Shown here piece after piece: positions 8,588-17,163 of a DNA stretch of 64,000 nt. This DNA is from SAR202 cluster bacterium bin87 (lineage in GTDB: Bacteria > Chloroflexota > Dehalococcoidia > Lucifugimonadales > UBA3495). Both the position numbers and the translations under genes were made by a program. The DNA lies in assembly GCA_002238825.1 (NCBI GenBank), contig MPNC01000001.1, positions 62,001 through 126,000 of the forward strand, given 5' to 3'. The notes under the pieces were generated by a model that was given only the letters and a program-made list of their open reading frames with translations, did not search any database and was not told where the DNA came from. The number at the start of each line of letters is the position of its first letter. Positions within the stretch are counted from its first letter, which is position 1.

Positions 8588-9682
8588 TCATTCCTCCTCA
8601 ACGTGCCTGTCGTAAAATGCGGGGACCGCGGGCGGCGGGTGTTGAATATCCGCGTATCCCGTTTTCCGTTGCAGCTCGTAACCCATAAGTTCCAACCCCG
8701 GACGGCAGGCCGCCGTGAGCCGGTCCTGCACCTGTGGGTCCAAGTCGTAGAACCGGGACCGGGTCGGACGGGGGATCGCGGATGCCCGGCGCACCCAGTC
8801 ATCATCCTCGAGTTCCGGAGATATGAACCTGATGAGGCGGCGGACTTGGCCTTCCGGATCTGCCTGCACGTCCTCAAACCTGACGTTCAGGAGTTGGCCG
8901 TGAGGCAAACGCTCCAAGACCCGCGCCCCGTGTTCGATCATCCGGCTCCAATACTCGCCGAAATGCGCCAGGTCCAAATTGTCGTACGGAGGGTTCCGGT
9001 GCAGGGCGAACCGGCTCAACGTGGGTGTCGCGCGGGTCACGATCTGTTCCCAGATCCAGTCGTGCCGCGCCAGGTTGAGCAGATCCACCGACCCCACGCG
9101 CATTTGCGTGAGGGTTGCGACGACCATGCGAAACAGGTCGTGCCGGCTCATCGACAGCGCAACGTCACGGCCGTCGCGGTATATGTGGATCACCCGCGCG
9201 TCGGGGAAATATTTCACCAGGATTGCCGCTGACAGCAGCGATGCTCCGGAACGCTCCACCCAGGCGACGCGGCCGAACCGGGAGCACAGCCAGTCGAAGA
9301 TGTCCCGGTACTGCTGTGATGGACTCTGAGTTGGCAGCGAGCGCACGGCCGGCTCCATCTCGTCGAAGAATGCGTCGTGCTCATGCGTCAGGTGCGGGAT
9401 GGTGGCACACATGATGGGCGGCACGTCGGCGCGCGTAAACCGGGCGCCGGGTGTGTCAAAGGGGTACAGCAGTTCCTCATAGTTACCCTGCAGCATCAGG
9501 CGCGTGTGGTTTCGCTGTTTGCTGAGGAGATTCCACATCCACTCTCCGGACCGTCGCTTGGCGGCGAAAGCCGTCAGGCCCGTGAACGCATTGAGTTCAG
9601 AGAGGCTGAGGACGCGAGGGTGCAGGTTCAACAGGTTCGAGACCATCGTTGAACCGCACCGTCCGGTGCTCAGCACGAACAC
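8588..9682 (-). CDS. PAPS-dependent sulfotransferase
   Basis: A 364-residue sulfotransferase that would transfer sulfate from PAPS to a hydroxyl or amine. The 5'-phosphosulfate loop STGRCGST is at residues 4-11 and the 3'-phosphate motif IYRDGRDVALSM near 165-175. The listed start is a GTG at 9682, uncomfortably close to the PAPS loop and without its own ribosome site. GGAGGA and an ATG (9717) lie upstream but in another frame, separated by a run of five G (9684-9688). One added base there would give an N-terminus MSNFRTEQTIPP joined to VFVLSTGRCGS. Either the assembly lacks a base or the gene is shifted. Its neighbour APS kinase could help supply PAPS. Confidence 0.88.
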   Translation of the reverse strand: MFVLSTGRCGSTMVSNLLNLHPRVLSLSELNAFTGLTAFAAKRRSGEWMWNLLSKQRNHTRLMLQGNYEELLYPFDTPGARFTRADVPPIMCATIPHLTHEHDAFFDEMEPAVRSLPTQSPSQQYRDIFDWLCSRFGRVAWVERSGASLLSAAILVKYFPDARVIHIYRDGRDVALSMSRHDLFRMVVATLTQMRVGSVDLLNLARHDWIWEQIVTRATPTLSRFALHRNPPYDNLDLAHFGEYWSRMIEHGARVLERLPHGQLLNVRFEDVQADPEGQVRRLIRFISPELEDDDWVRRASAIPRPTRSRFYDLDPQVQDRLTAACRPGLELMGYELQRKTGYADIQHPPPAVPAFYDRHVEEE

Positions 9683-9823
9683 CGGGGGATCGTCTGTTCC
9701 GTCCTGAAATTGCTCATGTTTGTGTATTCCTCCAGTCGGGAAGCGTGGCTCACGGGCCAGCCATGCCGACGCGTCCTGTATCGATCCGGGGCCTGCGATT
9801 GGTTATTGGCTCCTGCTGCCGCA

Positions 9824-11431
9824 TCACTTGCCATCGGCTCCCGACGCGCGGCCCGGCAGGAACAGCGCCGCGAGTATTGCCAGCGCCACTATGACGGCGC
9901 CGGTAAAGAACGCATCTCCAACTGCGCTGGCGAGGGAGGCTTTCATGGAGACAGTCAGCGTGTCCGCCAACTGCCCGCTTTCCGGGCCAAGTTGGGTGAA
10001 ACCGGCCCGTAGGCGTTCAATCGTGCCCGGGTCGTTCAGAGATCCGGGGTCGTGCTTCAGGGCATCGATTTCCGCGGCAAGCACGGTTGGTCCAGCGCTC
10101 GCGGGCAGAGCGTTTTCCAGCCGCGAGGCAAAGCGACCCGTCATCACCGCGCCCAGCACCGCCAATCCCAGACTGCCGCCCGCGATCCGGTAAAACTGCA
10201 GCGTGGAGGCGCCGACCCCCGCATTGCCCGATGGCAGCGAGTTCTGCACGGCGACGTTCATGACCGACAGCACGCCGCCGAAACCCAACCCGACCATGCC
10301 GAGATAGATGAAGACCTGTGCCGGACCGGTCTGCTGGGACATCGTGGACAGCAGGTAAACGCCGAAGGCCATCAGCGCAGTCGCCGCGACGGCCTGGATG
10401 CGATAGTGTCCGCCGGCTCTGGAAAGCAATTGCCCTGACACGATGGTCCCTGCTACCAGTCCGAGCATCAGGGCGGTGAGAAACTGTCCGCTGCCGATGG
10501 CCGATGAACCCAATGCTCCCTGGAGGAACAGGGGCATCAGAACGATACAGGAGTAAAAGCCGAACCCGGCGAGACTGGTGATGGCGATACAAGTGACGGC
10601 CGTACGGTTCCGGTATATCGACAGGGGCACGATGGGATATTCGGCTCTGGATTCGACCCATACGAGCGCCCCACCCATCGCCAGGCCCAGTATCAGCAAC
10701 CCCAAGACCTGCGGCGACGCCCAGGGGTGATGCGCCCCCGCCCACGACAGGGCCAGCATGATGGGAGTCAGCGTCAGCGCGAGAGTCGCGATACCAGGGT
10801 AATCTACCTTCAGGTTCCTGGTGGGCGAGCCGCTTCCCGGGAAACGGAGCAGGATCAGAAGCACCACAATCCCCGCCGGAACGTTGACCAGGAACACCCA
10901 GGTCCAGTCGAAGTGGTCGGTGATGTAGCCGCCCAGCACGGGCCCCACCACCGAACCCAATCCATAGACTGCTCCCACGAGGCCCATGAATTTCCCGCGC
11001 CGCTGAGGCGCGAACAGGTTCGCGATGGCGGCGACGGAGTTCGCCATTAGGATGCCGCCGCCTACTCCCTGGACGGCGCGGGCGACGACGAGGTGCGTCA
11101 TTGACTGGCTGAACCCGGCCAGGATCGAACCCGCCATGAAGATCGACAGGCCTACGATGAAGAACGACCTGCGCCCGTAGAGATCACTGAGCCTGCCCCC
11201 GACGGGAGCGGCTATCGCAGCGGCGACCAGGTATGCCGTTGCCGCCCAGGTGTATTGGTCAAACCCTGCCAGGTCAGCGATTATTTGCGGCATCGCGGTG
11301 GCGATGCTGGTCTGGCTGACCGCCGACAGGAATATCGCCAGCAGCACGCCGACCAGGGCAAAGGCCACGCGCCGCCTGGGGAGCCGCGCCAGCGCCTCTC
11401 CATGGCTTGCTGTCATTTCCGGGGTAGTCAT
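9824..11431 (-). CDS. MFS transporter, DHA2 (EmrB/QacA) type
   Basis: A 535-residue, roughly 14-helix drug:H+ antiporter-type exporter in the inner membrane. The ATG at 11431 is used because the hydrophobic core begins shortly after it; the reading frame is open to 11860, but that stretch is the antisense-frame shadow of APS kinase. Motifs: SQTSIATAMPQI in helix 1, GGRLSDLYGRRS (motif A) in the first cytosolic loop, ARAVQGVGGG in helix 4, and VGPVLGGYITDHFDWTWVF (motif C region). In the cluster it is the obvious candidate for exporting the final product. Confidence 0.9.
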   Translation of the reverse strand: MTTPEMTASHGEALARLPRRRVAFALVGVLLAIFLSAVSQTSIATAMPQIIADLAGFDQYTWAATAYLVAAAIAAPVGGRLSDLYGRRSFFIVGLSIFMAGSILAGFSQSMTHLVVARAVQGVGGGILMANSVAAIANLFAPQRRGKFMGLVGAVYGLGSVVGPVLGGYITDHFDWTWVFLVNVPAGIVVLLILLRFPGSGSPTRNLKVDYPGIATLALTLTPIMLALSWAGAHHPWASPQVLGLLILGLAMGGALVWVESRAEYPIVPLSIYRNRTAVTCIAITSLAGFGFYSCIVLMPLFLQGALGSSAIGSGQFLTALMLGLVAGTIVSGQLLSRAGGHYRIQAVAATALMAFGVYLLSTMSQQTGPAQVFIYLGMVGLGFGGVLSVMNVAVQNSLPSGNAGVGASTLQFYRIAGGSLGLAVLGAVMTGRFASRLENALPASAGPTVLAAEIDALKHDPGSLNDPGTIERLRAGFTQLGPESGQLADTLTVSMKASLASAVGDAFFTGAVIVALAILAALFLPGRASGADGK

Positions 11432-11591
11432 GGGGTTTACGTTCCAGACAGCACGCAGGCTGAGGGCATAATGGGAGGTCAGTGGCCAGACCGGCTCCAC
11501 GCCGCGGAGCCATTGCCCTGGAGGCGTGGGGGGCTCGCGCTGGTCAGTCACGGCGCGACGCCAGCCGATGGCATCCTTACCGGTTGGCTGG

Positions 11592-12236
11592 TTATCTCGT
11601 CTGAGCGGCTTTATCGGGGCTGGAGGCGAGGCGGCTCGAAAGCAGTCGATGCTCGGCCAGGTAGCGCATGACGGTATCCGCGCAATCCGTCGGCGATGAA
11701 CAGCTGGTGTCCACCGTAACCTCCGCGTGCGTCGGCCTTTCGAATGGGGAATCGATGCCGGTGAAATCGCGAATCTCGCCGGCGCGGGCGCGGCGGTAAA
11801 GACCCTTGGAGTCGCGCTGCTCGCACACTTCCAGCGGGGTGTCCACGAAAACCTCGACAAACTTTCCGGCCGGGATCAGGCTGCGGGCAAAATCGCGATC
11901 GGACTTGAAGGGCGAGATGCAGGCGGCCAGTGTCACCAGACCGGCGTCGTACATCAGCCCCGCGACATCCGCCATGCGCCGGATGTTCTCGTGCCGGTCC
12001 GCTTCATCGAAACCAAGGTCCCGGTTCAACCCGTGCCGGAGGTTGTCCCCATCGAGGACGTAAACGAAGTGACCATCGTCAAAGAGACGTTGGGCCAGTG
12101 AATTGGCCAGCGTGGATTTGCCGGCGCCGGAAAGGCCGGTCAGCCATAGGACGAGTGGTTCCTGGTGCATCAGAGCCGTGCGGTCGGCTCGGGCGACGGT
12201 ACAGTCTTGCCAAAATACGTTGGTGGAATTGATCAT
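11592..12236 (-). CDS. cysC: Adenylylsulfate (APS) kinase
   Basis: A 214-residue APS kinase: APS + ATP gives PAPS + ADP. The P-loop GLSGAGKST is at 34-42. It is followed by the APS-binding DGDNLRHGLNRDLGF, then ENIRRMADVA and SPFKSDRDFAR, and the CxxRDSKGLYRRARAGEI segment that binds the nucleotide lid. A stand-alone kinase without adjacent sulfurylase or PAPS reductase, placed between a P450 and an exporter beside a sulfotransferase, suggests supply of PAPS for sulfonation instead of assimilation. ATP sulfurylase would come from elsewhere in the genome. Confidence 0.95.
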   Translation of the reverse strand: MINSTNVFWQDCTVARADRTALMHQEPLVLWLTGLSGAGKSTLANSLAQRLFDDGHFVYVLDGDNLRHGLNRDLGFDEADRHENIRRMADVAGLMYDAGLVTLAACISPFKSDRDFARSLIPAGKFVEVFVDTPLEVCEQRDSKGLYRRARAGEIRDFTGIDSPFERPTHAEVTVDTSCSSPTDCADTVMRYLAEHRLLSSRLASSPDKAAQTR

Positions 12237-12430
12237 CTTCGTATGGTCCTTGATCGAGAGTTATGCTGCGGGAACCTGCGCCCTCGGGATCTGAATCAAC
12301 CCTGGGGGTTGTGCCTCGCCACGGCAGTGTGCGCCGCGCGCTGTCGAGGGCATGGTTCGGGTTTCGGGGCACGATTGGCCACGGCTTGAGGAGTTATGAA
12401 CCGACGGGAAAGTTGGGCGCGACGAGGCGA

Positions 12431-13687
12431 TCATCGGCTCACGTCAACCCACAGTTCCTCCAGACCTCGCTGTATGGTGTAACTTTGGTTGTATGAAGGT
12501 TCGGCTGCCAGCGTCATGTGGGGATAACGGTCCAGCAGCGTCAGGACCGCTATCCGGGTTTTCAGCAGGGCCAGCGGCGCACCGAGGCAATGATGCACAC
12601 CCCGGCCGAAGGAAATATGGCTCCTTTCGTCGCGGGATATGTCCAGCACGTCGGGGTCGGTGAATACCGACGGGTCCCGGTTCGCCGCGCCGATGGCGCA
12701 AACCAGCACCTGGCCGGCGCGTATCCGACGCCCGCCAATCTCCGTATCAGCAGGCGCATAGCGCGCCCCCAGCTGGATCGGACCGTCGTATCTCAACAAC
12801 TCGGCAATGGCCGAATCGATCATCTCCGGATTCTTGCGGAGCATTTCGAATTGTTCGGGATTCTTCAGCAGGGCATGCATCCCGTTGCCGATGAGGTTCC
12901 TGGTTGTTTCGTTGCCCGCGACCATCAGCAGAGACAAAGTAGCGATAACTTCCTCCCGAGTGAGGCGATCACCTTCTTCTTCGGCATCAATGAGGGCGGT
13001 GATCATGTCGGCTCGCGGTTCGCGCTGCCGCAATTCCAACTGCCGCTCGACGTATTGGAAAATTTCCTCTGACAGATCAACCATCCGCTGCTTTTCTTCC
13101 CGGCTGAGATTAGGAAAAAAGACGTTGGCCTGTTCGTCGGTCCATCTCCCCAACAGTTCCGCATCTTCGGTTGGCAGACCCAGCAAGGCGGCAATGGTCA
13201 GCGACGGCAGCGGGTAGGCCAGAACCTGGATCAGGTCGAAACGGTCCTGGCCCTGGACCCGGTCCAGTTGTTCATCGACAATAGCCTGGATCCTGGGAGC
13301 CAGTTCCGCGAGTGCCCGGCGCGTGAACGCCTTGGACACCAGTGACCTGATCCTCGTGTGGTCGGGAGGGTCCATGCGGAGCATGCTCCGGTACGCTTCC
13401 CCCCGGGCAAAGGGCGCCTCGCTGCGGGTGCCCCGGGCAAATTGCCGGTGATCGCGCATCACCTGGTCAACGTCCCCGTACCTGGTCAGTACCCAGGCGT
13501 TGGCCAAGCGCATCCGGTGCACCGGGTCCTTCTCCCGCAGTTTGTCGTACAGGGGATAGGGATCCCGCAGAGTTTTGCGCGCAATGGGGTTGTAACTGAC
13601 ACCGGACTCCAAATGCTCCCAGGTCAGCAGCGTTCGCACGGTAGCCGGCAAGATCGCCTTCTTAACCATTGCGGATATATCAGCCAT
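12431..13687 (-). CDS. Cytochrome P450 B (canonical)
   Basis: A 418-residue bacterial P450. The I-helix reads A257-G-N-E-T-T262, the canonical acid-alcohol pair, in contrast to P450 A. ELLR (ExxR) and the heme loop FGRGVHHCLG align position for position with P450 A. N-terminal regions match over tens of residues, so A and B are a duplicated pair in the same cluster. It is a monooxygenase needing an external electron donor. It lies 195 bases upstream of APS kinase and 213 bases downstream of the MpaB-like gene on the same strand. Confidence 0.95.
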   Translation of the reverse strand: MADISAMVKKAILPATVRTLLTWEHLESGVSYNPIARKTLRDPYPLYDKLREKDPVHRMRLANAWVLTRYGDVDQVMRDHRQFARGTRSEAPFARGEAYRSMLRMDPPDHTRIRSLVSKAFTRRALAELAPRIQAIVDEQLDRVQGQDRFDLIQVLAYPLPSLTIAALLGLPTEDAELLGRWTDEQANVFFPNLSREEKQRMVDLSEEIFQYVERQLELRQREPRADMITALIDAEEEGDRLTREEVIATLSLLMVAGNETTRNLIGNGMHALLKNPEQFEMLRKNPEMIDSAIAELLRYDGPIQLGARYAPADTEIGGRRIRAGQVLVCAIGAANRDPSVFTDPDVLDISRDERSHISFGRGVHHCLGAPLALLKTRIAVLTLLDRYPHMTLAAEPSYNQSYTIQRGLEELWVDVSR

Positions 13688-13900
13688 TGAAATGCTCCCA
13701 GTTAGCCCATATTGAGGGTGAGTGTTTGATTGCCCGACTGCATGGACGGTTCGGGCACGTTGTGATTGTGTTATTGCGGATCAGGCTCGTCGTGCTCGCC
13801 GGCGCTCGGGGCCAATCGGCGAACGCCGTCCGTCCGGAGCTGAGCGCGATAACCGATGGAATGGGACGGCTTGATGGGGAGACGCTCGCCACAGTTCCAC

Positions 13901-15055
13901 CTACTCAGCGTGCAACCGCTCGGGCAGGCTGTAATTGAGGTCTAGGCTGCGGGAAACTTCCAGCAGAAACGCGAAGTTGTTGCCGAAACGGCTGTAGGAC
14001 TTTTCCGGGACCAGCTGCCCGGACGGTCCAAAAATCATGCGGTGCAACCTCATGGCCGGCAACAGGCCGAGCGTGTACATCCTGGGAAATTGCAACCGGT
14101 CAGCGGTCTCGTGGCCCAGGAGCGCCCGGGCAACCCGGTAGATGTTGCGCGAAAACCTGCGGGCCGCCTTCGGGTCAGTCGCGCCCGCGATGTCGGGGAG
14201 ACCGTGAACCAGGGAGCCGGCAACAGCCACCGACTCCTCGGAAGGGGGTGGTTCGCACATCATTGCGGTCCGATTGAATTCGCGCGTGTCCACTTCGTTG
14301 CCTTCGAAAAGAAGCTCCTCCGGGGTGCCAATCAAAAGCGAAACGTAGCGCCAGATCTGCATGAAGCCTGCACGCTCTTCGGGGGGCATCCTCGCGCCCA
14401 ACAGTTCAGCATGGCGCAACATCGTGGCCGAAAAATTGGATGACGCCAGGCCCATGTGCGCGGAGCTGAGCGGCGTGCCGTACGCCGATTCGTCCCAATG
14501 GCCCGATTCTCGAATCAGGCGCCGGACGTGGGCGTGCATGAGCCTGATGCGGACCGACGCTTTCCATCCGTCGCCCTGCCGGTCCAGGGATCCCGGGAGC
14601 ATGATCTCGATGAAGTGTCGCGTGTTTTCCCGTATCCGCTGTGGAGCGTGTCCGCCCAGGACCCGGCCGGTGGTATAGAAACCCTTGCTGATCAATGTGG
14701 TGGCGTTCAGGAGCGTCACCACGAAGAATGCGGGCATGAAGAGGTCGGAATACCGGTGAAACAGTTTGCGACCGGGCAAAACACGGTCAGACCTGTACCA
14801 ATCGGGTGGCGTGGAAATCTCTTGAAAGAAGTCCCGGAGAGCCTGTGGAGCCTCTCGCATCGCGTGATATTGCTGGTCCATTCCGGCTTCGATGAAACTA
14901 CGTGACTGGACCGGGTCGAGGTCGCTGAGGGATGCCGCAACCGCGTCGGCCATGGGATCCCCGATAAGCACATGTTTCAGGTACAGATCAGCCATCGCCG
15001 GATTTGCAGCGCGGGCCCGTTGGTAGCCGGGAATGTAAATTGAGGGAACAGCCAT
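13901..15055 (-). CDS. MpaB-like / DUF2236 heme oxygenase family protein
   Basis: A 384-residue protein of the oxygenase MpaB / latex-clearing-protein superfamily (DUF2236). The ATG at 15055 is chosen because the family N-terminus begins soon after it; the frame stays open further upstream with low-quality sequence. Visible marks: GRKLFHRYSDLFMPAFF near 95-111, TRHFIEIMLPGSL near 145-157, VRIRLMHAHVRRLI near 168-181 (H174 is the likely heme ligand by position), and RYVSLLIGTPEELL near 236-249. Known members are b-type heme oxygenases that cleave double bonds, or remain uncharacterised. It is the first gene of the cluster that runs down to 7313. Confidence 0.75.
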   Translation of the reverse strand: MAVPSIYIPGYQRARAANPAMADLYLKHVLIGDPMADAVAASLSDLDPVQSRSFIEAGMDQQYHAMREAPQALRDFFQEISTPPDWYRSDRVLPGRKLFHRYSDLFMPAFFVVTLLNATTLISKGFYTTGRVLGGHAPQRIRENTRHFIEIMLPGSLDRQGDGWKASVRIRLMHAHVRRLIRESGHWDESAYGTPLSSAHMGLASSNFSATMLRHAELLGARMPPEERAGFMQIWRYVSLLIGTPEELLFEGNEVDTREFNRTAMMCEPPPSEESVAVAGSLVHGLPDIAGATDPKAARRFSRNIYRVARALLGHETADRLQFPRMYTLGLLPAMRLHRMIFGPSGQLVPEKSYSRFGNNFAFLLEVSRSLDLNYSLPERLHAE

Positions 15056-15600
15056 AGATCGATCACCGGCCTGTCCCAGCACTTTCGACACTTGCCGGCA
15101 ATCCGGCCAACCGCCGCGCACCTCCCCGGCAGGCTGGAGGAGTTCCCCGTTGATGCCGGTAGATTGATGCGGGGCGCGGCTCCGCATTGCGGGCGCCCGG
15201 ACCCGTTGCACCGCGACCCGCAGATCGCCCGGATGCGCGGCCGGGTTCGAAGGCGGAGGTTCGCGAGGCGTCGGCTTGCGCCGCAGCGCGGCCTTGCGTG
15301 ACGCTGACGGTCAGCGCTGACGGGCTAGCGGATCGGTGGGTGACCTGGGCACGGCCGGCTAATCCCGGTACTGGTCGGATTGCCGTGAAGGTCAGCGTCC
15401 CGGCCGGTGAAACCCCGACGACATATGTCGGGTCCGTGGCGCCGGGTGGATTTTCAGTCAGCCGCAGTTGGTATCGGGCAATGCCGGTTTGCATGAGTTA
15501 TGTGTGTACCGTGTATGGCGCCTGGCCGCGATAGACGAACCGGGCGGTTGGGAAGAAGTTATATCGCCAACGCTGTATGGAAGCATTGTACGAAGGCTTA
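15056..15600. other. Non-coding or unrecognised spacer upstream of the oxygenase cluster
   Basis: About 545 bases. Short reading frames exist on both strands but none has a ribosome site, recognisable domain or convincing composition. The stretch should hold the promoter of the leftward cluster, but I could not identify a clear -35/-10 pair. Confidence 0.4.
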
Positions 15601-16165
15601 TCTGATGCAGAAAACGTATATGAAAATAATATAACACGCGGCGAAGCGTTTTTCCAGACACTGGTAAATGCCGTTAGCCCCGTGCACAAACGGGCCGCAT
15701 TTTTGATCGGGTATCTCAACGCTACGAAATGTGATTGAACCCGCCTGACCGATACCAGATGATGACCTGTCGCAGCGGTAATTCATCGAGGGTGTCAATT
15801 CGGGACTGGCGCCGTCCGTTTTGCGGGCGTGGGTTGTGGTTGCAGAAAATCGGGCCGATGGGGCGCAGGACAGGCAGTATCTCGGTAAAACACTCCCGCC
15901 CGCTGCCACGCGAAGTACTCGACATGGGCCATAACTTCGCTGTGGCCGTCGTAGCCGTTGCGAAGCTTTGCGGACCGCCGCTTTCCGGAAGGCGAACTCA
16001 TCATGCCGTGGCCTTCCCCGTTCAGCAGGTTGCGGGGCGGCGATGCGACCACCAGGTCGACGCACCCGTCAGGGTGATGGCGCGTCAACTCCTGACCATC
16101 GCCCTGATGGATGTGGTCGAGCCATTGTGCCAGGGACCAAACAAAACCCCGCGTACCACATGCGG
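15600..16165 (-). pseudogene. Degraded DNA (N4/N6) methyltransferase
   Basis: Read leftwards, three frames join into one decayed methyltransferase. Frame one holds WLDHIHQGDGQEL, then VDLVVASPPRNLLNGEGHG (the SPPY-type catalytic motif with Tyr changed to Arg), then LRNGYDGH and HVEYFAWQR. After a frameshift near 15895, frame two continues with ECFTEILPVLRPIGPIFCNH and LPLRQVIIWYRSGGFNH. After another shift near 15725, frame three gives RYPIKNAARLCTGLTAF and a VWKN remnant. The order matches phage and plasmid DNA methyltransferases that read SPPYNL, AWQR, IFYNHK, VRQIIIWQR. At least two frameshifts and the changed catalytic motif make it non-functional. Confidence 0.7.
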
Positions 16166-16236
16166 AGTTGACGGCAGGATAGTGATTGCAGGTTTATCGA
16201 GTGATTGCGTGTTTGTGCCTGCCGCCATGTTGCGGG

Positions 16237-16673
16237 TTATCGCGACAGCACTCGGTTGCAACTTGTTCGATCGCGAAATAGCCGCTTCCCGCGCCGCGGG
16301 CCCCCGGGCCGCCGCCTGGGTAGCTTGCCGATATGGACCCACGACCCGAGCGCCTGCGCCGGTACCCCGAACTTCTTCGCGGTGTTGGGCAGGTCGATCA
16401 TCCCCTCGGGCAGTTCTTCGGGCTCGTACATGACGTCTTCCACGCCCCCGGGACGTTCTCGACCGCATGCAGATAGCGAACGATGGCGGCGGCGTGTGCC
16501 ACCGGTTGGGATTGCACGCCTTTCGCCTCTCGGTGCCTGGGCTTTGCCTCGTTGTCACGCGCCACATGGTGAAAGGGGCCGATGTAGACGGGGTCTGCGA
16601 TCTCGGTGATCCGTTCGGCCACAATCCGCGCTATCGCGCGCGCGGTCATGCCGCTGGCGGGCGCGGTCTCCAC
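16237..16673 (-). pseudogene. Frameshifted HTH (excisionase/MerR-like) protein
   Basis: Two overlapping frames on the minus strand read as one protein. The first contributes ARAIARIVAERITEIADPVY and ends in RYLHAVENVPG; the second continues VEDVMYEPEELPEGMIDLP, then NTAKKFGVPAQALGSWVHIG and KLPRR, a short helix-turn-helix of the excisionase/MerR type. The break is in a G5/C5 run near 16452-16456, where one added base would restore a single reading frame. It lies between the methyltransferase remnant and tRNA-Gly and is likely part of the same old mobile element. It may be intact if the base is an assembly error. Confidence 0.6.
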
Positions 16674-16823
16674 GGTGACCAGCGCGGCCAGGAGGTCGTC
16701 GGCCGGGTCAGGCCGTGGGGTCTGGGGTGCGCCGACGCCGTGGTTCTGGGCGCCGTTACTCGCCGGAGTCGGAGAGTTCGTGCCGGCCTACGCGGATCGT
16801 AACTTGCCAGTTTCTGACCCAAC

Positions 16824-16851
16824 ACAAAACGGCCCCCCGTAGGGGGCCGTC
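16824..16851 (-). terminator. Terminator downstream of tRNA-Gly
   Basis: On the minus strand, ACGGCCCCC-(loop)-GGGGGCCGT followed by TTTTGTGTT forms a GC-rich hairpin with a T-rich tail about 20 bases after the tRNA 3' end. Confidence 0.8.
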
Positions 16852-16867
16852 GTATCGTGTTATTGAA

Positions 16868-16942
16868 TGGAGCGGAAGACGGGATTCGAACCCGCGACCT
16901 TCTCCTTGGCAAGGAGACGCTCTACCACTGAGCCACTTCCGC
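16868..16942 (-). tRNA. tRNA-Gly (GCC), CCA encoded
   Basis: A cloverleaf is readable on the minus strand: acceptor GCGGAAG pairing with CTTCCGC, D-arm with GGCTCAGTGGTAGAGC, anticodon stem TCTCC/GGAGA with loop TTGCCAA (anticodon GCC), T-arm GCGGGTTCGAATCCCG, discriminator T and encoded CCA (16868-16870). The decayed mobile-element genes lie on its 3' side, the usual integration side of tRNA genes. Confidence 0.97.
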
Positions 16943-17163
16943 TGGACCGACTGTGCCTATTCTGATCTTATCATATCTCAGAATTGCACGTAAAGAAATC
17001 CAGTGCGAAACGAGCCGAGCGGCATCGGTCAAATGTACCTGATGAAACCGTGTGCGCCCCCTGCGCAGGCCAACTTGACCCCCCATTTGCCCTGTGCTTT
17101 ACTTGCCCAACGGTCGCGTCGTATTCGAGCCGGAAGGCTGCCACCGTTCCCAGAGGATTGCCC

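Noticed and set aside
11432-11860. N-terminal extension of the MFS transporter by about 143 codons
   Set aside because: The extension overlaps APS kinase on the same strand in another frame and has no membrane segments; ATG 11431 fits the family start.
15063-15494. 143-codon minus-strand frame upstream of the MpaB-like gene
   Set aside because: No ribosome site, Arg/Ala/Gly-rich composition and no recognisable domain.
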